Assembly (NCBI GenBank): GCA_035384605.1
Contig: DAOOIV010000063.1
Span: 1-31,404, forward strand
Source of the DNA: Phycisphaerae bacterium
GTDB lineage: Bacteria; Planctomycetota; Phycisphaerae; UBA1845; PWPN01
DNA: 31,404 nucleotides
Reading direction: 5' to 3'
Shown here one piece after another: positions 23,192 to 31,404 of this stretch. The stretch's first letter is position 1, and each line of letters starts with the position of its first letter. The notes beneath the pieces are model-generated. The model had not been told where the DNA came from, made no database searches, and was given only the letters and a program-made list of their open reading frames with translations. A program made the translations under genes and the position numbers.

Positions 23192-23464
23192 TGGCTCGCC
23201 CTCAGAAAAGAAATGACAGAGCAAAACAGAAGGCGTCTCCGGCGTCGCCTTATGGCATCTGCTTGTGGTCTTCATCTCCAGTTCCACCAGCGGGGTGCTC
23301 AAAGACAAGCAGCGCGTAGGTTGGGTAGAATGAACGTGATCGCTGGCTTCGGTTTCAGCATGGTTCACGAATTCCGTTCGTGTCCCAGGTAAACGCGAAA
23401 ACTGGCCCGTCTCCCGGTCGTGACTTACTGCCAACGCCCCTCGCCCCGAATACAAAGCAGTCCC
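23192..23464. other. Short spacer, probably decayed sequence
   Basis: About 270 bases. A 42-codon frame starting at 23191 (MARPQKRNDRAKQ) overlaps the previous stop by TGATG but soon becomes Ser/Pro-rich and ends at 23319. It is not supported as a gene. Nothing else is recognisable. Confidence 0.4.
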
Positions 23465-24264
23465 TCATGTTGATAAGCGCTTCTTCCGTTTTCGGGCATC
23501 CAGGGCGGAGGTAAACCGGTTCAGGCGTTCCTCCGCACCAATCATGCGGTGCAGGTCGCTGACATGCAACACGCACCGAACATAGTGACGCACCGTCCAT
23601 ATCGCATCGGCCAGTCCGAGCGCTATTGCGGGCGTGTGTCCATCGGGCGAACCGTGGGGCGCGTCCGGTTGTGCAGGTCGCGCCACAACCCCAACGACCA
23701 CTGCAGGGCTTCGGCCAACCGCGAACCGTTCCGCGTTCGCCGGGCGAGACGCGCTTGCTGACCGCGCAGCGACCCATTGAGTCGCTCGATGTGCGCGGTG
23801 TTGATCCGGCTGCCGAGGCGCAGACGGCGCATCCGCCGCTCGATGTCCCGCTTGCGTCCGAAGAGGGCCCACGTCCGGACCCGCAGCAGCTTGCCCGTGG
23901 CATTGCGGACCTTCCGCACCACCCCAACCCACAAGCCCGGCGGAGGTTTCAGATCGGGATGCTTGCGTCGCCCTCGGCCGCGCTTGCGACGGCGATGCCG
24001 GATCAGCCCGAAGACCTGCAGGATCGCGGCCGGATAGGGCCGATGATCGTCGATGAGCAGCAGCGGCAGGGGCTGCATGCTCCCAACGGCCAAGGCCACC
24101 GAGGCCGCCAGTTCGGTGGCCAGCTCCAGAGTCCGCGGCCCCAGCCGCAGATCCAACCAACAACATGATGATGATTCAGTGCGAGCAGGACAACACGGTT
24201 GCGCGGAAACGTCTGCCGAACCATCTGCCAACGGATTCGCCAAGGGAGTCTTTGCGCTTGACAA
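23465..24264 (-). pseudogene. Frameshifted DDE-type transposase remnant
   Basis: Transposase similarity moves between frames. VRQTFPRNRVVLLALNHHHV (near 24165-24225) is in one frame. LRLGPRTLELATELAA, LLLIDDHRPYPAAILQVFG and NTAHIERLNGSLRGQQARLARRTR (to about 23640) are in a second. TPAIALGLADAIWTVRHYV (to 23465) is in a third. At least two frameshifts are therefore needed. The INTAHIERLNGSLR motif and the TPA-x-ALGL tail resemble IS1-like transposases, but the family is not certain. No terminal inverted repeats were identified by eye. Confidence 0.7.
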
Positions 24265-24272
24265 AACGGGGG

Positions 24273-24872
24273 CTAATGGGTGATAGACCTATTCAGGTCA
24301 GGGAATAGGTGACTCCCCCTGAGACAGACCCCCTTTTTTCCTGGCTGCAACCCAAGCGCACTGCATCCAGAAACATGCGCGCAAGGCGCACAGACGTCCG
24401 GCCGTAAGGCTCTGATGGCCGGAACCATGACCGGATTCACGCTGAGTTCGTCCACTCCAAGCCCCAGCAGGATGATGGTGTAAATCGGGTCGGAAGCCAT
24501 CTCCCCGCACAGGCTCACCGGCCGATTGTGGCGATGACCGGCCGGAATGATTCTCCGCATCATCCGCAATAACGCCCTCATCTGGCAGATGGACTGCTCG
24601 GGATGGTCCGGAAACACGCGGATTTGGCGGCACCCAAGCATTGGATTCGCTTCGAGGCTGCCGGCAGTGCCGGCCATCTTGTCCGCGCCGAGATCGAAGG
24701 CCCCGAAGGTGACGCGGAGCAGCCTGCGCATGGCGTGTTCGACCCGTGTCTTCTCGTCCGGAACCGATAAGGACGACACCTCGCATCGCGGGACCGGCTC
24801 ATCCTCCGGCATCCAGACCAGCGCGGGGCCGCATGCAATTCCCGGCGAGATCGTCGTCCCTGCAAATATCAT
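24273..24872 (-). pseudogene. PtsI (PTS enzyme I) remnant with internal deletions
   Basis: An open frame of 199 codons joining separate parts of enzyme I, normally about 575 residues. MIFAGTTISPGIACGPALVW is the N-terminus. It is followed after about 50 residues by FDLGADKM, then NPMLGCRQIRVF and RALLRM from the C-terminal PEP-binding barrel, then VSLCGEMASDPIYTIILLGLGVDELS. The swivel domain with the phosphorylated His (TCGGxTSH motif) and most of the barrel are missing. Near 24415 the family-like sequence shifts frame, so the 3' end is also damaged. AAAGG before the ATG is retained. The first 74 bases overlap the end of the neighbouring ATPase gene. No enzyme I activity is possible. Confidence 0.75.
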
Positions 24873-26490
24873 GGTTCATGCCTTTCGTGCGAACGGGTTG
24901 TCGCAGATCGGCGCCCGGCCCGGCCGGCGCAGGGCGATCCTCCTGATCACGGTGTCTGTCTGATGGAACCTCATTCCGTTCCTCTTTGTCTGTGCCGTCC
25001 GGGAAGACCTCCCGGTACAGGTCTTCGCCATAACTGGTCTCCAGCGGTTCACCCTCGATGAGTCTGAAGGTACGCGATCCGTCCGCCTGCCGTTCGGCGC
25101 GCAGGAACAGGGCGTCTTCCCGCCTCTTATCGAACAGGCCGCGCGCAAACTCGTACAGGTGCGTCACCAAGAACACCTTGATGCGCCTTTCGAGCAGCGC
25201 ACAGGCGATCTGTCTGGCGATCTCTGATCCTTCACGCTGGTTCGTGGCGGCGAACGATTCATTGCACAGCAGCATCGCGTTCGGCGCGAGATGGTCGGCG
25301 ATATCGTTCATTCGCGCCAACTCCTCGTCGAGTTTCCCGTACTTCATCGTCGCGTCCTCTTCCCGCTTGTAGTGCGTGAACAGGCCCGTGCAGAGCTCGG
25401 CCTCGAAGGACCGGGCCGCGACAAACATGCCGCATTGCATCATCATCTGGGCCAGACCGATGCTGCGCAGAAAGACCGACTTTCCACCCTGGTTTGCACC
25501 GGTGATGATGACGAGGTTCTTCCCGTCGGCCTCGACGGCATTACCTACCACTCGATGTACCGTGAGCAACGAAAGGCAGGGGTCATACAAACCGCTGAAA
25601 CGTAGCCTGCGTTCACCCGCGGGAACCGGACAGGGAAAGCACACCGGTTCTCCCTTGGACGCAAGTCGCTCGTGCAGATTCAGGCAGCCGACGTAGAAGG
25701 CCAACTCCGTCCGCAGCATCTCGAAGAAGCTGCGGACGTGATCGGCGGATTGAGCGAGGGCGTTCGCCACCAGGTTGGTCCCGCAGTTCCGCATCTGCGA
25801 CAGGATCCTGGCGCCGGCCTCGTCGCGATCGGCGAGGCGAAAGGTGTACGCTGGTGATCCCTGGCCGAGGATGCGCCGGAGCCAGCTCGGCCTCTTCTTG
25901 TGCGCTTGGCATAGCGTGTAGTTGATGCCCGCGTTGCCTTCGCCCAGCTCAGCGCTCAGCAACAGACCCTTGCGAAACTTCAGCTCCGTCAGGTGATGAC
26001 AGATGCCGGCGAGGTAGTCGTCGCTCAGTTCCCGCTCGATCATCGCAAAAAGGGCCTTGAAGCCCTCTGAGTCGAATCGGTCAGCGTGCGTCTTGGCGAT
26101 GCCCCTCAGCTTCCTGAGCATGCCGATAAGCATCTCCAGCAGCGCGATCGACTCGCTCAGGATTCCGGCCGGCTGGCGGCTGAGGATGCCGAGCCAGCCG
26201 GTCCTCTTCCTCTTGATCGTCTCCACCGTGAGATCATAGAACTCCCTGACCGCCGCAGGGTTCTTCAGGCAGTCCTTCAAGATCGCCTGCCGGTACAGGA
26301 CGGTATCCACGTCGCTCCGCAGGCCCGAGAAGAGCCCCCTGCGCGCCACGTCGAACAGGAACCGGTCGCCGCCCGCCATGGCGTCCAGGAGGGTATTCAG
26401 TTCCAGGTCCTGCGTCAGCACGGATTCGTTCCACGGAAGTCCCTGCGCCAGGTCGAAATCGCGATCCCGATGCATCAGCAGTGCTTTCAT
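24799..26490 (-). CDS. MutS-domain-V ATPase, second of a tandem pair
   Basis: A 563-residue protein with the C-terminal ABC-type ATPase domain of MutS but without the mismatch-binding and connector domains. Residues 1-320 are helical and match the MutS lever/clamp only loosely. Walker A is GANQGGKS at 331-338 and a His-containing VTHLYEF lies at 442-448. The Walker B site reads AMLLCNESFAATN, with Asn410-Glu411 in place of the usual Asp-Glu. Its ATG overlaps the stop of the upstream homologue by ATGA. The last 60 residues after VFPDGTDKEERNE look like read-through and overlap the ptsI remnant. MutS-V-only proteins occur in many bacteria without a settled function. A role in mismatch repair is unlikely. 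Confidence 0.85.
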   Translation of the reverse strand: MKALLMHRDRDFDLAQGLPWNESVLTQDLELNTLLDAMAGGDRFLFDVARRGLFSGLRSDVDTVLYRQAILKDCLKNPAAVREFYDLTVETIKRKRTGWLGILSRQPAGILSESIALLEMLIGMLRKLRGIAKTHADRFDSEGFKALFAMIERELSDDYLAGICHHLTELKFRKGLLLSAELGEGNAGINYTLCQAHKKRPSWLRRILGQGSPAYTFRLADRDEAGARILSQMRNCGTNLVANALAQSADHVRSFFEMLRTELAFYVGCLNLHERLASKGEPVCFPCPVPAGERRLRFSGLYDPCLSLLTVHRVVGNAVEADGKNLVIITGANQGGKSVFLRSIGLAQMMMQCGMFVAARSFEAELCTGLFTHYKREEDATMKYGKLDEELARMNDIADHLAPNAMLLCNESFAATNQREGSEIARQIACALLERRIKVFLVTHLYEFARGLFDKRREDALFLRAERQADGSRTFRLIEGEPLETSYGEDLYREVFPDGTDKEERNEVPSDRHRDQEDRPAPAGPGADLRQPVRTKGMNHDICRDDDLAGNCMRPRAGLDAGG

Positions 26491-28022
26491 GCCTTGATCC
26501 GCCTCATCAACCAGTCGTAGGTCACGTGGTGCCTCTCGGCGACCGCCAGGGCATACGCGAGCCCGTCGGCCGGCCTCCGCTCCAATTTGTAAGTGCGGAT
26601 CGCCGGATCATCCGGCTCGACGGTGCTGACGACGCTGACCGTTTTCTCGTTGAAGGAGGCCAATTCTTCCAGAAAGGTGACGCACACGCCAAGCAGGTCC
26701 AACGCGGAAAGCCTCGCCATGATCCTCTGGCCCAGATAGACCGCGTCCTTAAGTGTCGTTGACGAGAAGATCTCGTTGATGACGACGATACTGTTCGGCG
26801 TCGCTTGGTCCAGTATCGAGCGGATCCGGAACAAGTCGTCCTGCAGTTTGCCGCGCAGCGTCTCGATGTCCTCTTCGCGCTCGAAGTGCGTGAAGAGACG
26901 GTCGTACAGGAAAAGCCTCGCCTCGGTGCCCGGGACGGGACAGCCCAAAGCGGCCAAATAGTGTAACTGGCCGAAGGTCCGGGCAAACGTTGTCTTGCCG
27001 CCGTGGTTCGGGCCGGAGACGACGAAGATGCGCTCCGGGCCGCGCAGGAAGAAGTCGTTCGTCACGACGGTCGCCTCGTTGTCCAGGAGCGCGGCGGCCA
27101 GCGCGAGATCGAACGTGCGGCGAGCGCTGATCTCCTTGGACTCGCGGGAAAGCCGCGGGTAGCAGAAACTCAGGCCGGCGCTCCGGAATCTTGCGATGTG
27201 CGCCAGATAAGCGACGTAGAACTGAACCTCCCGGTCGAACCGCGATATCGTCTCGTCCAGGTAATCCGCGTGCTCCGTGTAATAGGCTTCCAGGGCGGCA
27301 AATGTGTCGGGATGAAGGCGCGCCAGTCGCTCCACCACCTGCGCCTGAATGTGGTTCATGCTTTCCGAGCACAAGTCCTTGACCCGATAGTCCTTTGCCG
27401 CGCCGCGCCGGAACTTCTGGAAGCTTGCCTCAACCGCGGCGCTATAGTCGCCTTCCCCTTCGTACCGGAGGACCGTGATGCGGCCACCGTGGATGAGCAG
27501 GCAGTACTTGATGGCGGAGAGGGCGGACCTGAGCGATGTCGCCTCTGCGGCGAGCTTTCGGAAGGAGTCCGATGCTACATACTCCGTCAGATACTCGCGA
27601 AGGGTACGCATGCCTCGCGATCCCAGGTCGAACTCAGCGAGGCGATGGGCAAGTTCCCCGACGGCCTCGCAATAGATGCTCACCGCGTCCAGAAACCATC
27701 GTTCCCTTTCGTACCTGTAGTAGTGCTCCTTCGGTTGCGGCAGATGCACGCGTATTTCGTGCATCCGCCGGGAAAAGGACCCGACGACCTGAATCAGGTT
27801 CGGGTCCTCGAAATCCTGCATGACCTCCTGACGATAAGCAATCGCATCAAGGTCATGTAGGGGCGCATAGAAGAACGGCGCGAGGTCGTATTCCCGCCGG
27901 CCCGCCGTGATGGCCTCCACGATCTGGTCGAGATTCAGGTCACGAAAGAAGGCGGGGACTTCACCGGCCACCTGCACAGCAGAATCATCGAGGCTTGGAA
28001 TCAGAATACTCTGGAAACGCAT
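26487..28022 (-). CDS. MutS-domain-V ATPase, first of a tandem pair
   Basis: A 511-residue homologue of the following gene, again with only the MutS core helices and ATPase. Walker A is GPNHGGKT at 337-344. The Walker B region is SIVVINEIFSSTTLKDA, with Asn416-Glu417 where MutS has Asp-Glu. FTHFEREEDIETLRGKLQDD near 378-396 is the counterpart of FTHYKREEDATMKYGKLDEE in the second protein, so the two arose by duplication or are paired subunits. The start ATG at 28020-28022 has GAGG about eleven bases upstream. The ATGA overlap with the next gene and the paired motifs suggest a heteromeric ATPase. No substrate is known. Confidence 0.87.
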   Translation of the reverse strand: MRFQSILIPSLDDSAVQVAGEVPAFFRDLNLDQIVEAITAGRREYDLAPFFYAPLHDLDAIAYRQEVMQDFEDPNLIQVVGSFSRRMHEIRVHLPQPKEHYYRYERERWFLDAVSIYCEAVGELAHRLAEFDLGSRGMRTLREYLTEYVASDSFRKLAAEATSLRSALSAIKYCLLIHGGRITVLRYEGEGDYSAAVEASFQKFRRGAAKDYRVKDLCSESMNHIQAQVVERLARLHPDTFAALEAYYTEHADYLDETISRFDREVQFYVAYLAHIARFRSAGLSFCYPRLSRESKEISARRTFDLALAAALLDNEATVVTNDFFLRGPERIFVVSGPNHGGKTTFARTFGQLHYLAALGCPVPGTEARLFLYDRLFTHFEREEDIETLRGKLQDDLFRIRSILDQATPNSIVVINEIFSSTTLKDAVYLGQRIMARLSALDLLGVCVTFLEELASFNEKTVSVVSTVEPDDPAIRTYKLERRPADGLAYALAVAERHHVTYDWLMRRIKA

Positions 28023-28190
28023 GGGATGAGTGCCTCAATGACGGAACGTATCGAGTCCGGCGAAGGCCGTCCGCGCTGCTTCCCGGCATCCGAGAGCAGG
28101 GCCCGTGTCAGACATTCCCGATGCGCCCCGGAACCGGACACGCTGACATGAGCCGGACGGTGTTCACTGCGATTGACGTCTCTGCCCACT

Positions 28191-28541
28191 CTATCCCCCT
28201 GTCAGTGCTGCCTTGAACGAACCCCGCTGGGGCGTCTCTCGCTTCGACTGCCAGAGGGCCCACACGAGGCCGCCAACGCCCACGACAACCACCGCCCAGA
28301 ACAAGGCGTCCGGACTCTTGCCGGCCACCTGGACATTGTGTTCGCCAAGCTTGGCGATGATCTCGTGATCGTACGGTAGGATCAGCCCGATGATCAGCAG
28401 GCTGACCATGTTCATGACCTTGATCAGCGGATTGATCGCCGGCCCCGCCGTGTCCTTCAGAGGATCGCCGACGGTATCGCCGGTGATGCCGGCCTTGTGT
28501 TTCTCGCTTTCTCCGAGTGTTTTCGTTGACCAACGCACCAT
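28191..28541 (-). pseudogene. C-terminal fragment of membrane pyrophosphatase (HppA)
   Basis: The frame carries ITGDTVGDPLKDTAGPAIN and PLIKVMNMVSLLI, the conserved end of membrane-bound H+/Na+-translocating pyrophosphatases, followed by two hydrophobic stretches. Intact HppA has about 650-800 residues. Here roughly the last 100 remain, the catalytic loops are gone and the N-terminal 15 codons do not match well. It is a truncated remnant and cannot pump ions. Confidence 0.8.
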
Positions 28542-28569
28542 TAAGCAGCTCCACCGATGATCGCTTCAT

Positions 28570-29007
28570 CTAACACGGCGGATCGCGGCATTCCGCCTCA
28601 CGGGCAGGATCTTGTGTGGCAGGATCCACCTTCCCCAGGTCCGACGAAGCCGGCTCCGGTACAGGGAGTGGTTCAGCCGGCCAGAAGTGGTGCCACAACT
28701 GGCGGGCCAGAGCATTGTCCTGGCGATTCCTGAAGACTCCGACCAGCAGGTCATGAGCCTCCCTCATGCGATTGAGATGGGTTAAGGCAACGGCCCAATG
28801 GATCTTGAACACCGGCTCATAGGGATTGAGCCAGACGGCCCGGCGGAATTGTGACTCCGCAAGCTCAAAAGCTTCCCGTCCGAGGAAATAGCAGCCCAGA
28901 TCATCCCGGTCGTAGCCCAGATAGTGGCTGGGCCGCAACAAGTCCTCGCGGATGATCTGCGGATCGCGACTTCGCTGTTGCCCTTTCTGGTCGTCCTGCC
29001 GGCTCAT
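28570..29007 (-). CDS. Short TPR-like protein
   Basis: A 145-residue protein. The central part, LGCYFLGREAFELAESQFRRAVWLNPYEPVFKIHWAVAL to residue about 80, reads as one or two tetratricopeptide-type helical hairpins (A-E-x-x-F-R-R-A-x-x-LNP pattern). The ends are polar and low in complexity, with no signal peptide or membrane helix. The start ATG at 29005-29007 has only a weak upstream purine stretch. It lies between an integrase terminator and the HppA fragment. It may be a real small gene or the remains of a longer TPR protein. A partner cannot be named. Confidence 0.6.
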   Translation of the reverse strand: MSRQDDQKGQQRSRDPQIIREDLLRPSHYLGYDRDDLGCYFLGREAFELAESQFRRAVWLNPYEPVFKIHWAVALTHLNRMREAHDLLVGVFRNRQDNALARQLWHHFWPAEPLPVPEPASSDLGKVDPATQDPAREAECRDPPC

Positions 29008-29045
29008 GGTCCGCCGCGCCTCTTCGCCGCAGGCCCGTGCCTGCC

Positions 29046-29081
29046 AACAAAAAACCCCGCACAGGAATCGTCCTGGCAGGG
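29046..29081 (-). terminator. Intrinsic terminator after the integrase remnant
   Basis: On the minus strand, CCCTGCCAGGA and TCCTGTGCGGGG form an 11-pair stem with one bulged base and a CGAT loop, followed directly by TTTTTTGTT. It is positioned to end transcription of the broken integrase gene. Confidence 0.75.
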
Positions 29082-29189
29082 CTCCGTTGGCGCCGTTTCG
29101 CCCCTACCCAGGTCGATTCGGGTAGGAGTCATCAGGTCGGCAGGACCGCTTGAAGGCGGACTCCATCGCCACACGTATCTTAACCCCGC

Positions 29190-30070
29190 CGGGCGCACTC
29201 CGCAAGGGCTATTCACTGTTGACCGTTTGGGCACCAGGTCCGAAGTGGATGATCTGCCCCTTCTCTCAGCAGATGGTCCAGTGCTTCCCGGGACGATACA
29301 GCCGGATGCCGGTTTCGTTATCCATCTCCAAATCGCAACCACGCAACCCAGGCAATTCGTTGGGTCGTGCCCCGGTCAGAATCCACAGATCAACAAGGGC
29401 TTTGACCGGCCGGCTGAGACGAGGCAGCGTCACGTCGAGCAGGCGTTGTTCAACGAGGCCAACCTTCGCGTTCTCTCTCGCTCCTGATCTGCCGCGCCGC
29501 AATGACTCGATTATACGTAGCGATCGGCAGACCCCGACAGGTACGAGTTCTTGCGATGCCGCCCATTTGAACATGCGGCGGATTCGCTGAACCTGGGAAT
29601 TGATGTACTTGCGAGACCGGGGCCGCCGGGGCGGCTTGGCGTTCTCGTCACCACGGACCATCTGATACCGAAGGAATCGCAGCTTTCTGGGGCCGAACTC
29701 CGCAGCGGAGGTGTGGCCATAGAACTGACGGACGAGACGAATCAGCACGCCGTAGAAGCGTTGTTCGCCCTGGTCGTGAAACTGCTCGGCCCACTTGTAG
29801 AACCGATTGAGCATCTCGACCAGTTGCAACACCCCGGGGGCGCGGGGGGGGCATCTCTCCAGGATACCGCTCTGGCCGGCGGCGGCCCTTGGCCTCCCGC
29901 TCGGCGATCACGCGGTGGTACAGCTCACCGCTCTGCGGCGAGCCATGTTCGCGAGCCGGCGGTCGCGACGTTTCCTCATGGCGAAGTCGGTGAGGGTAAA
30001 GAGGGCTTGTGAATGGCCCTCTCGCCGGCGGTACCAAGGAGCCTTCGGGTTGGCGCTTTTCTGTCGGCAT
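29190..30070 (-). pseudogene. Tyrosine recombinase (integrase) pseudogene
   Basis: Phage-type integrase similarity jumps between frames. MPTEKRQ starts at 30070. KAPWYRRREGHSQALFTLTD is in a second frame and HGSPQSGELYHRVIAE is back in the first. From about 29830, MLNRFYKWAEQFHDQGEQ through LVDLWILTGARPNELPGLR follows in a third frame. This last part has the first catalytic Arg region (TGARPNEL). An in-frame TGA interrupts GKHWTIC, and faint similarity continues as IIHFGPGAQT. One shift falls at a run of eight G near 29847. The catalytic His-x-x-Arg and Tyr are missing. The gene lies just downstream of tRNA-Thr in the same orientation, consistent with an old integration at that tRNA. Confidence 0.8.
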
Positions 30071-30188
30071 ACGCGGACCTCCCTGACGCCGGCACGGTCA
30101 GTGACCGCGCTAAAACGCGCTTCAGGCCGCACTGCCGAACGCCGACAGATCCTCGTAACCCCCGACGGCGACAAGACCTATCGTGACA

Positions 30189-30260
30189 GCCACCGGTCGG
30201 ACTCGAACCGACGACCTGCGGTTTACAAAACCGCTGCTCTACCGACTGAGCTACGGTGGC
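30189..30260 (-). tRNA. tRNA-Thr (anticodon UGU)
   Basis: A full cloverleaf on the minus strand: acceptor GCCACCG/CGGTGGC, D arm GCTC/GAGC, anticodon stem GCGGT/ACCGC with loop TTTGTAA (anticodon TGT), and T arm with GGTTCGAGTCC. No CCA is encoded. The discriminator base is U. Confidence 0.95.
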
Positions 30261-30976
30261 AACAATGCCGGTGCAACAAATCACTGCAAAAACTCGCCCG
30301 AGCGGATACCTTCGCTACAGCCTGTGGGTCCCACCTTCGGCCAAAGCCATGCTCGGGGTGTCAATCATGGCTCGTTCTCGCAAGCCAGACCTCCGGCCCC
30401 GCAAGGCGATCGGGGCACATTTGCACGAACCCGTCGGACGGCACTTCAAGTGCCTCTCCAAGGATCCGGAAACAGCTCATGGCGAGCATGCCTGGCGGCT
30501 CCTCGCCCCGCAGTTTCCAGCCTCGCAGAACCACGACCTGATTATACCGCTTCGGACGCCGGTGCAAAGCAGCCTGTGGTGGTCTGAAATGTCTGCAACG
30601 CCTGCCTGAGCTTTGTCCAGAGGAACGACGCCTCGAACATTTCAAGTGCTATGGTGAAGGCCGGACGTCGCCTTTGCGGCCATAGACGCAAGAAATCACC
30701 AAGGCGGCCTTCGGCCGTAGCCCAAACATGTGCGCGACTTGCTCGCGTGAGGCGACGCAAGTATCCGAATGCGGGTGTCCCGCCCTGCGGCTTGCCTCTC
30801 TGGCGTATCGCCCTTCGCCCATAACCCATGCATCTGCCGCATAAGGCCGGCCCTTCCAAAGCGACCTCTTCTTCTCCCGACGGCTAACGCCATAGTCATC
30901 CGGTACTTTAGCCTCTCCCGTCGCGACTGGTGCGCATTTTGCGCGCATGTTTCTCGATCGCAGGGCGCCGGGTGCC

Positions 30977-31000
30977 ATGCCCACGGCTTTGCGTGGGCAT
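30977..31000. repeat. Perfect nine-base-arm hairpin
   Basis: ATGCCCACG and CGTGGGCAT around GCTTTG, 17 bases before the first 53-base repeat. It has the same style as the neighbouring hairpins. Confidence 0.7.
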
Positions 31001-31016
31001 GCGCCTCCAAATGTAT

Positions 31017-31069
31017 CCGCTCGGCCCGGAATCCTTTCCGGGCCGTACCCGCTGCGGCATCCTTTCCGC
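31017..31069. repeat. 53-base double-hairpin repeat, copy 1
   Basis: It contains the palindrome GGCCCGGAA-TCC-TTTCCGGGCC and then a second hairpin GCGG-CATCCTTT-CCGC. It matches copy 2 at 49 of 53 positions. Confidence 0.8.
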
Positions 31070-31190
31070 CGTCGCCATTTATTGGTCACGAGTACAGCGC
31101 AGCCAAGCAACCTCGCAGAGCCGATATTCCGGCTCGCCACACCGCAGCCCCTCGGCCAACGCGGGCCATCGATGAGTCATGGGTATCTGG

Positions 31191-31243
31191 GCATTGGCCA
31201 TTCGGATTTCATTGGTCATTCGGGTTTCGACATTGGTCATTCG
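31191..31243. repeat. CATTGGTCATTCG minisatellite
   Basis: Three units of about 18-21 bases: GCATTGGCCATTCGGATTT, then CATTGGTCATTCGGGTTT, then a CGA-prefixed third. It gives rise to spurious frames rich in HWSFGF or MTNEIRM. Confidence 0.75.
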
Positions 31244-31350
31244 CAGCGGACACCGTCGACCGGTGCCGCCACGAGGTGCCATGACCTGGGCTATCTTCTC
31301 AAATCGTGCGAGTGAAAAACAAGATGGGATTCACCGGAAGGGTACGTCCT

Positions 31351-31403
31351 CCGCTCGGCCCGGAATCCTTTCCGGGCCGCATCCCCTGCGGAATCCTTTC
31401 CGC
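31351..31403. repeat. 53-base double-hairpin repeat, copy 2
   Basis: The same two hairpins as copy 1. The second is here a cleaner palindrome (TGCGGAA-TCC-TTTCCGCA), reaching the window edge. The spacing between the copies is 334 bases. Confidence 0.8.
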
Positions 31404-31404
31404 A

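Larger units (their letters stand above)
30261..31404. other. Hairpin-rich region without a supported gene
   Basis: Over 1.1 kb with many overlapping short frames on both strands, none with a recognisable domain. From about 30650 the sequence is full of short perfect inverted repeats (for example GCGGCCTTCGGCCG, and CGCGACTTGCTCGCG). From 30977 on it holds the repeats listed separately. A minus-strand frame at 30361-30645 is the least biased but has no family evidence. Confidence 0.6.

Noticed and set aside
24799..28022. Mismatch repair MutS genes
   Set aside because: The mismatch-binding and connector domains are missing from both proteins and the Walker B Asp is replaced; no mutL is nearby.
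30649..31140. 163-codon minus-strand open frame near the right edge
   Set aside because: It spans hairpin repeats, is Arg/Ala/Gly-rich, and shares its span with equally long frames on the other strand; no domain is visible.

Overview
The window looks like a piece of a planctomycete-type chromosome or metagenome-assembled genome. Pointers are the GC-rich sequence, a signal-peptide EF-hand protein, a short secreted RHS-core protein, a transglutaminase-like protein, and intergenic DNA full of short perfect hairpins and a 'CATTGGTCATTCG'-type minisatellite. This placement is inference; there is no rRNA or marker gene here.

Left part (1-6748, minus strand): a type I-C CRISPR-Cas operon in the order cas3, cas5c, cas8c (with an internal cas11c start), cas7c, cas4, cas1. 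The cas1 gene runs off the left edge, so cas2 and any array lie outside. A good sigma70-type promoter sits before cas3. The cas4 gene carries an in-frame palindromic repeat insertion of about 35 codons.

6749-12740: chromosomal genes with wide spacers: a lipoprotein prolyl oligopeptidase (+), a secreted five-EF-hand protein (-) and a lipoprotein M55 (DppA-like) aminopeptidase (-). A second copy of the palindromic repeat lies between the last two.

12741-about 20313: tRNA-Pro(GGG), followed by a compact minus-strand element of about 7.5 kb. In transcription order it has an unknown protein of 172 aa, a sigma-factor-like protein, a fused prohead protease/major capsid protein, a 61-aa protein, a RepA-like RecA-fold ATPase, a dense CGTCAC array that looks like a replication origin, a small zinc-ribbon protein, and a large serine recombinase whose 3' end lies inside the tRNA gene. 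No terminase, portal or tail gene is present. I read this as a candidate capsid-encoding satellite or integrative element, and it is the strongest candidate for something undescribed.

20425-23191 (+): a tight three-gene operon of a membrane transglutaminase-like protein, a minimal secreted RHS-core protein with a possible His/Cys peptidase-like C-terminus, and a small membrane protein.

23192-30070: a degraded region. It holds a frameshifted transposase, a PtsI remnant with large internal deletions, two intact overlapping MutS-domain-V-only ATPase genes, a C-terminal scrap of a membrane pyrophosphatase, a TPR protein, an intrinsic terminator, and a tyrosine integrase broken by frameshifts and a stop.

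30189-31404: tRNA-Thr(UGU), then 1.1 kb without a credible gene, rich in hairpins and including two copies of a 53-bp double-hairpin repeat.
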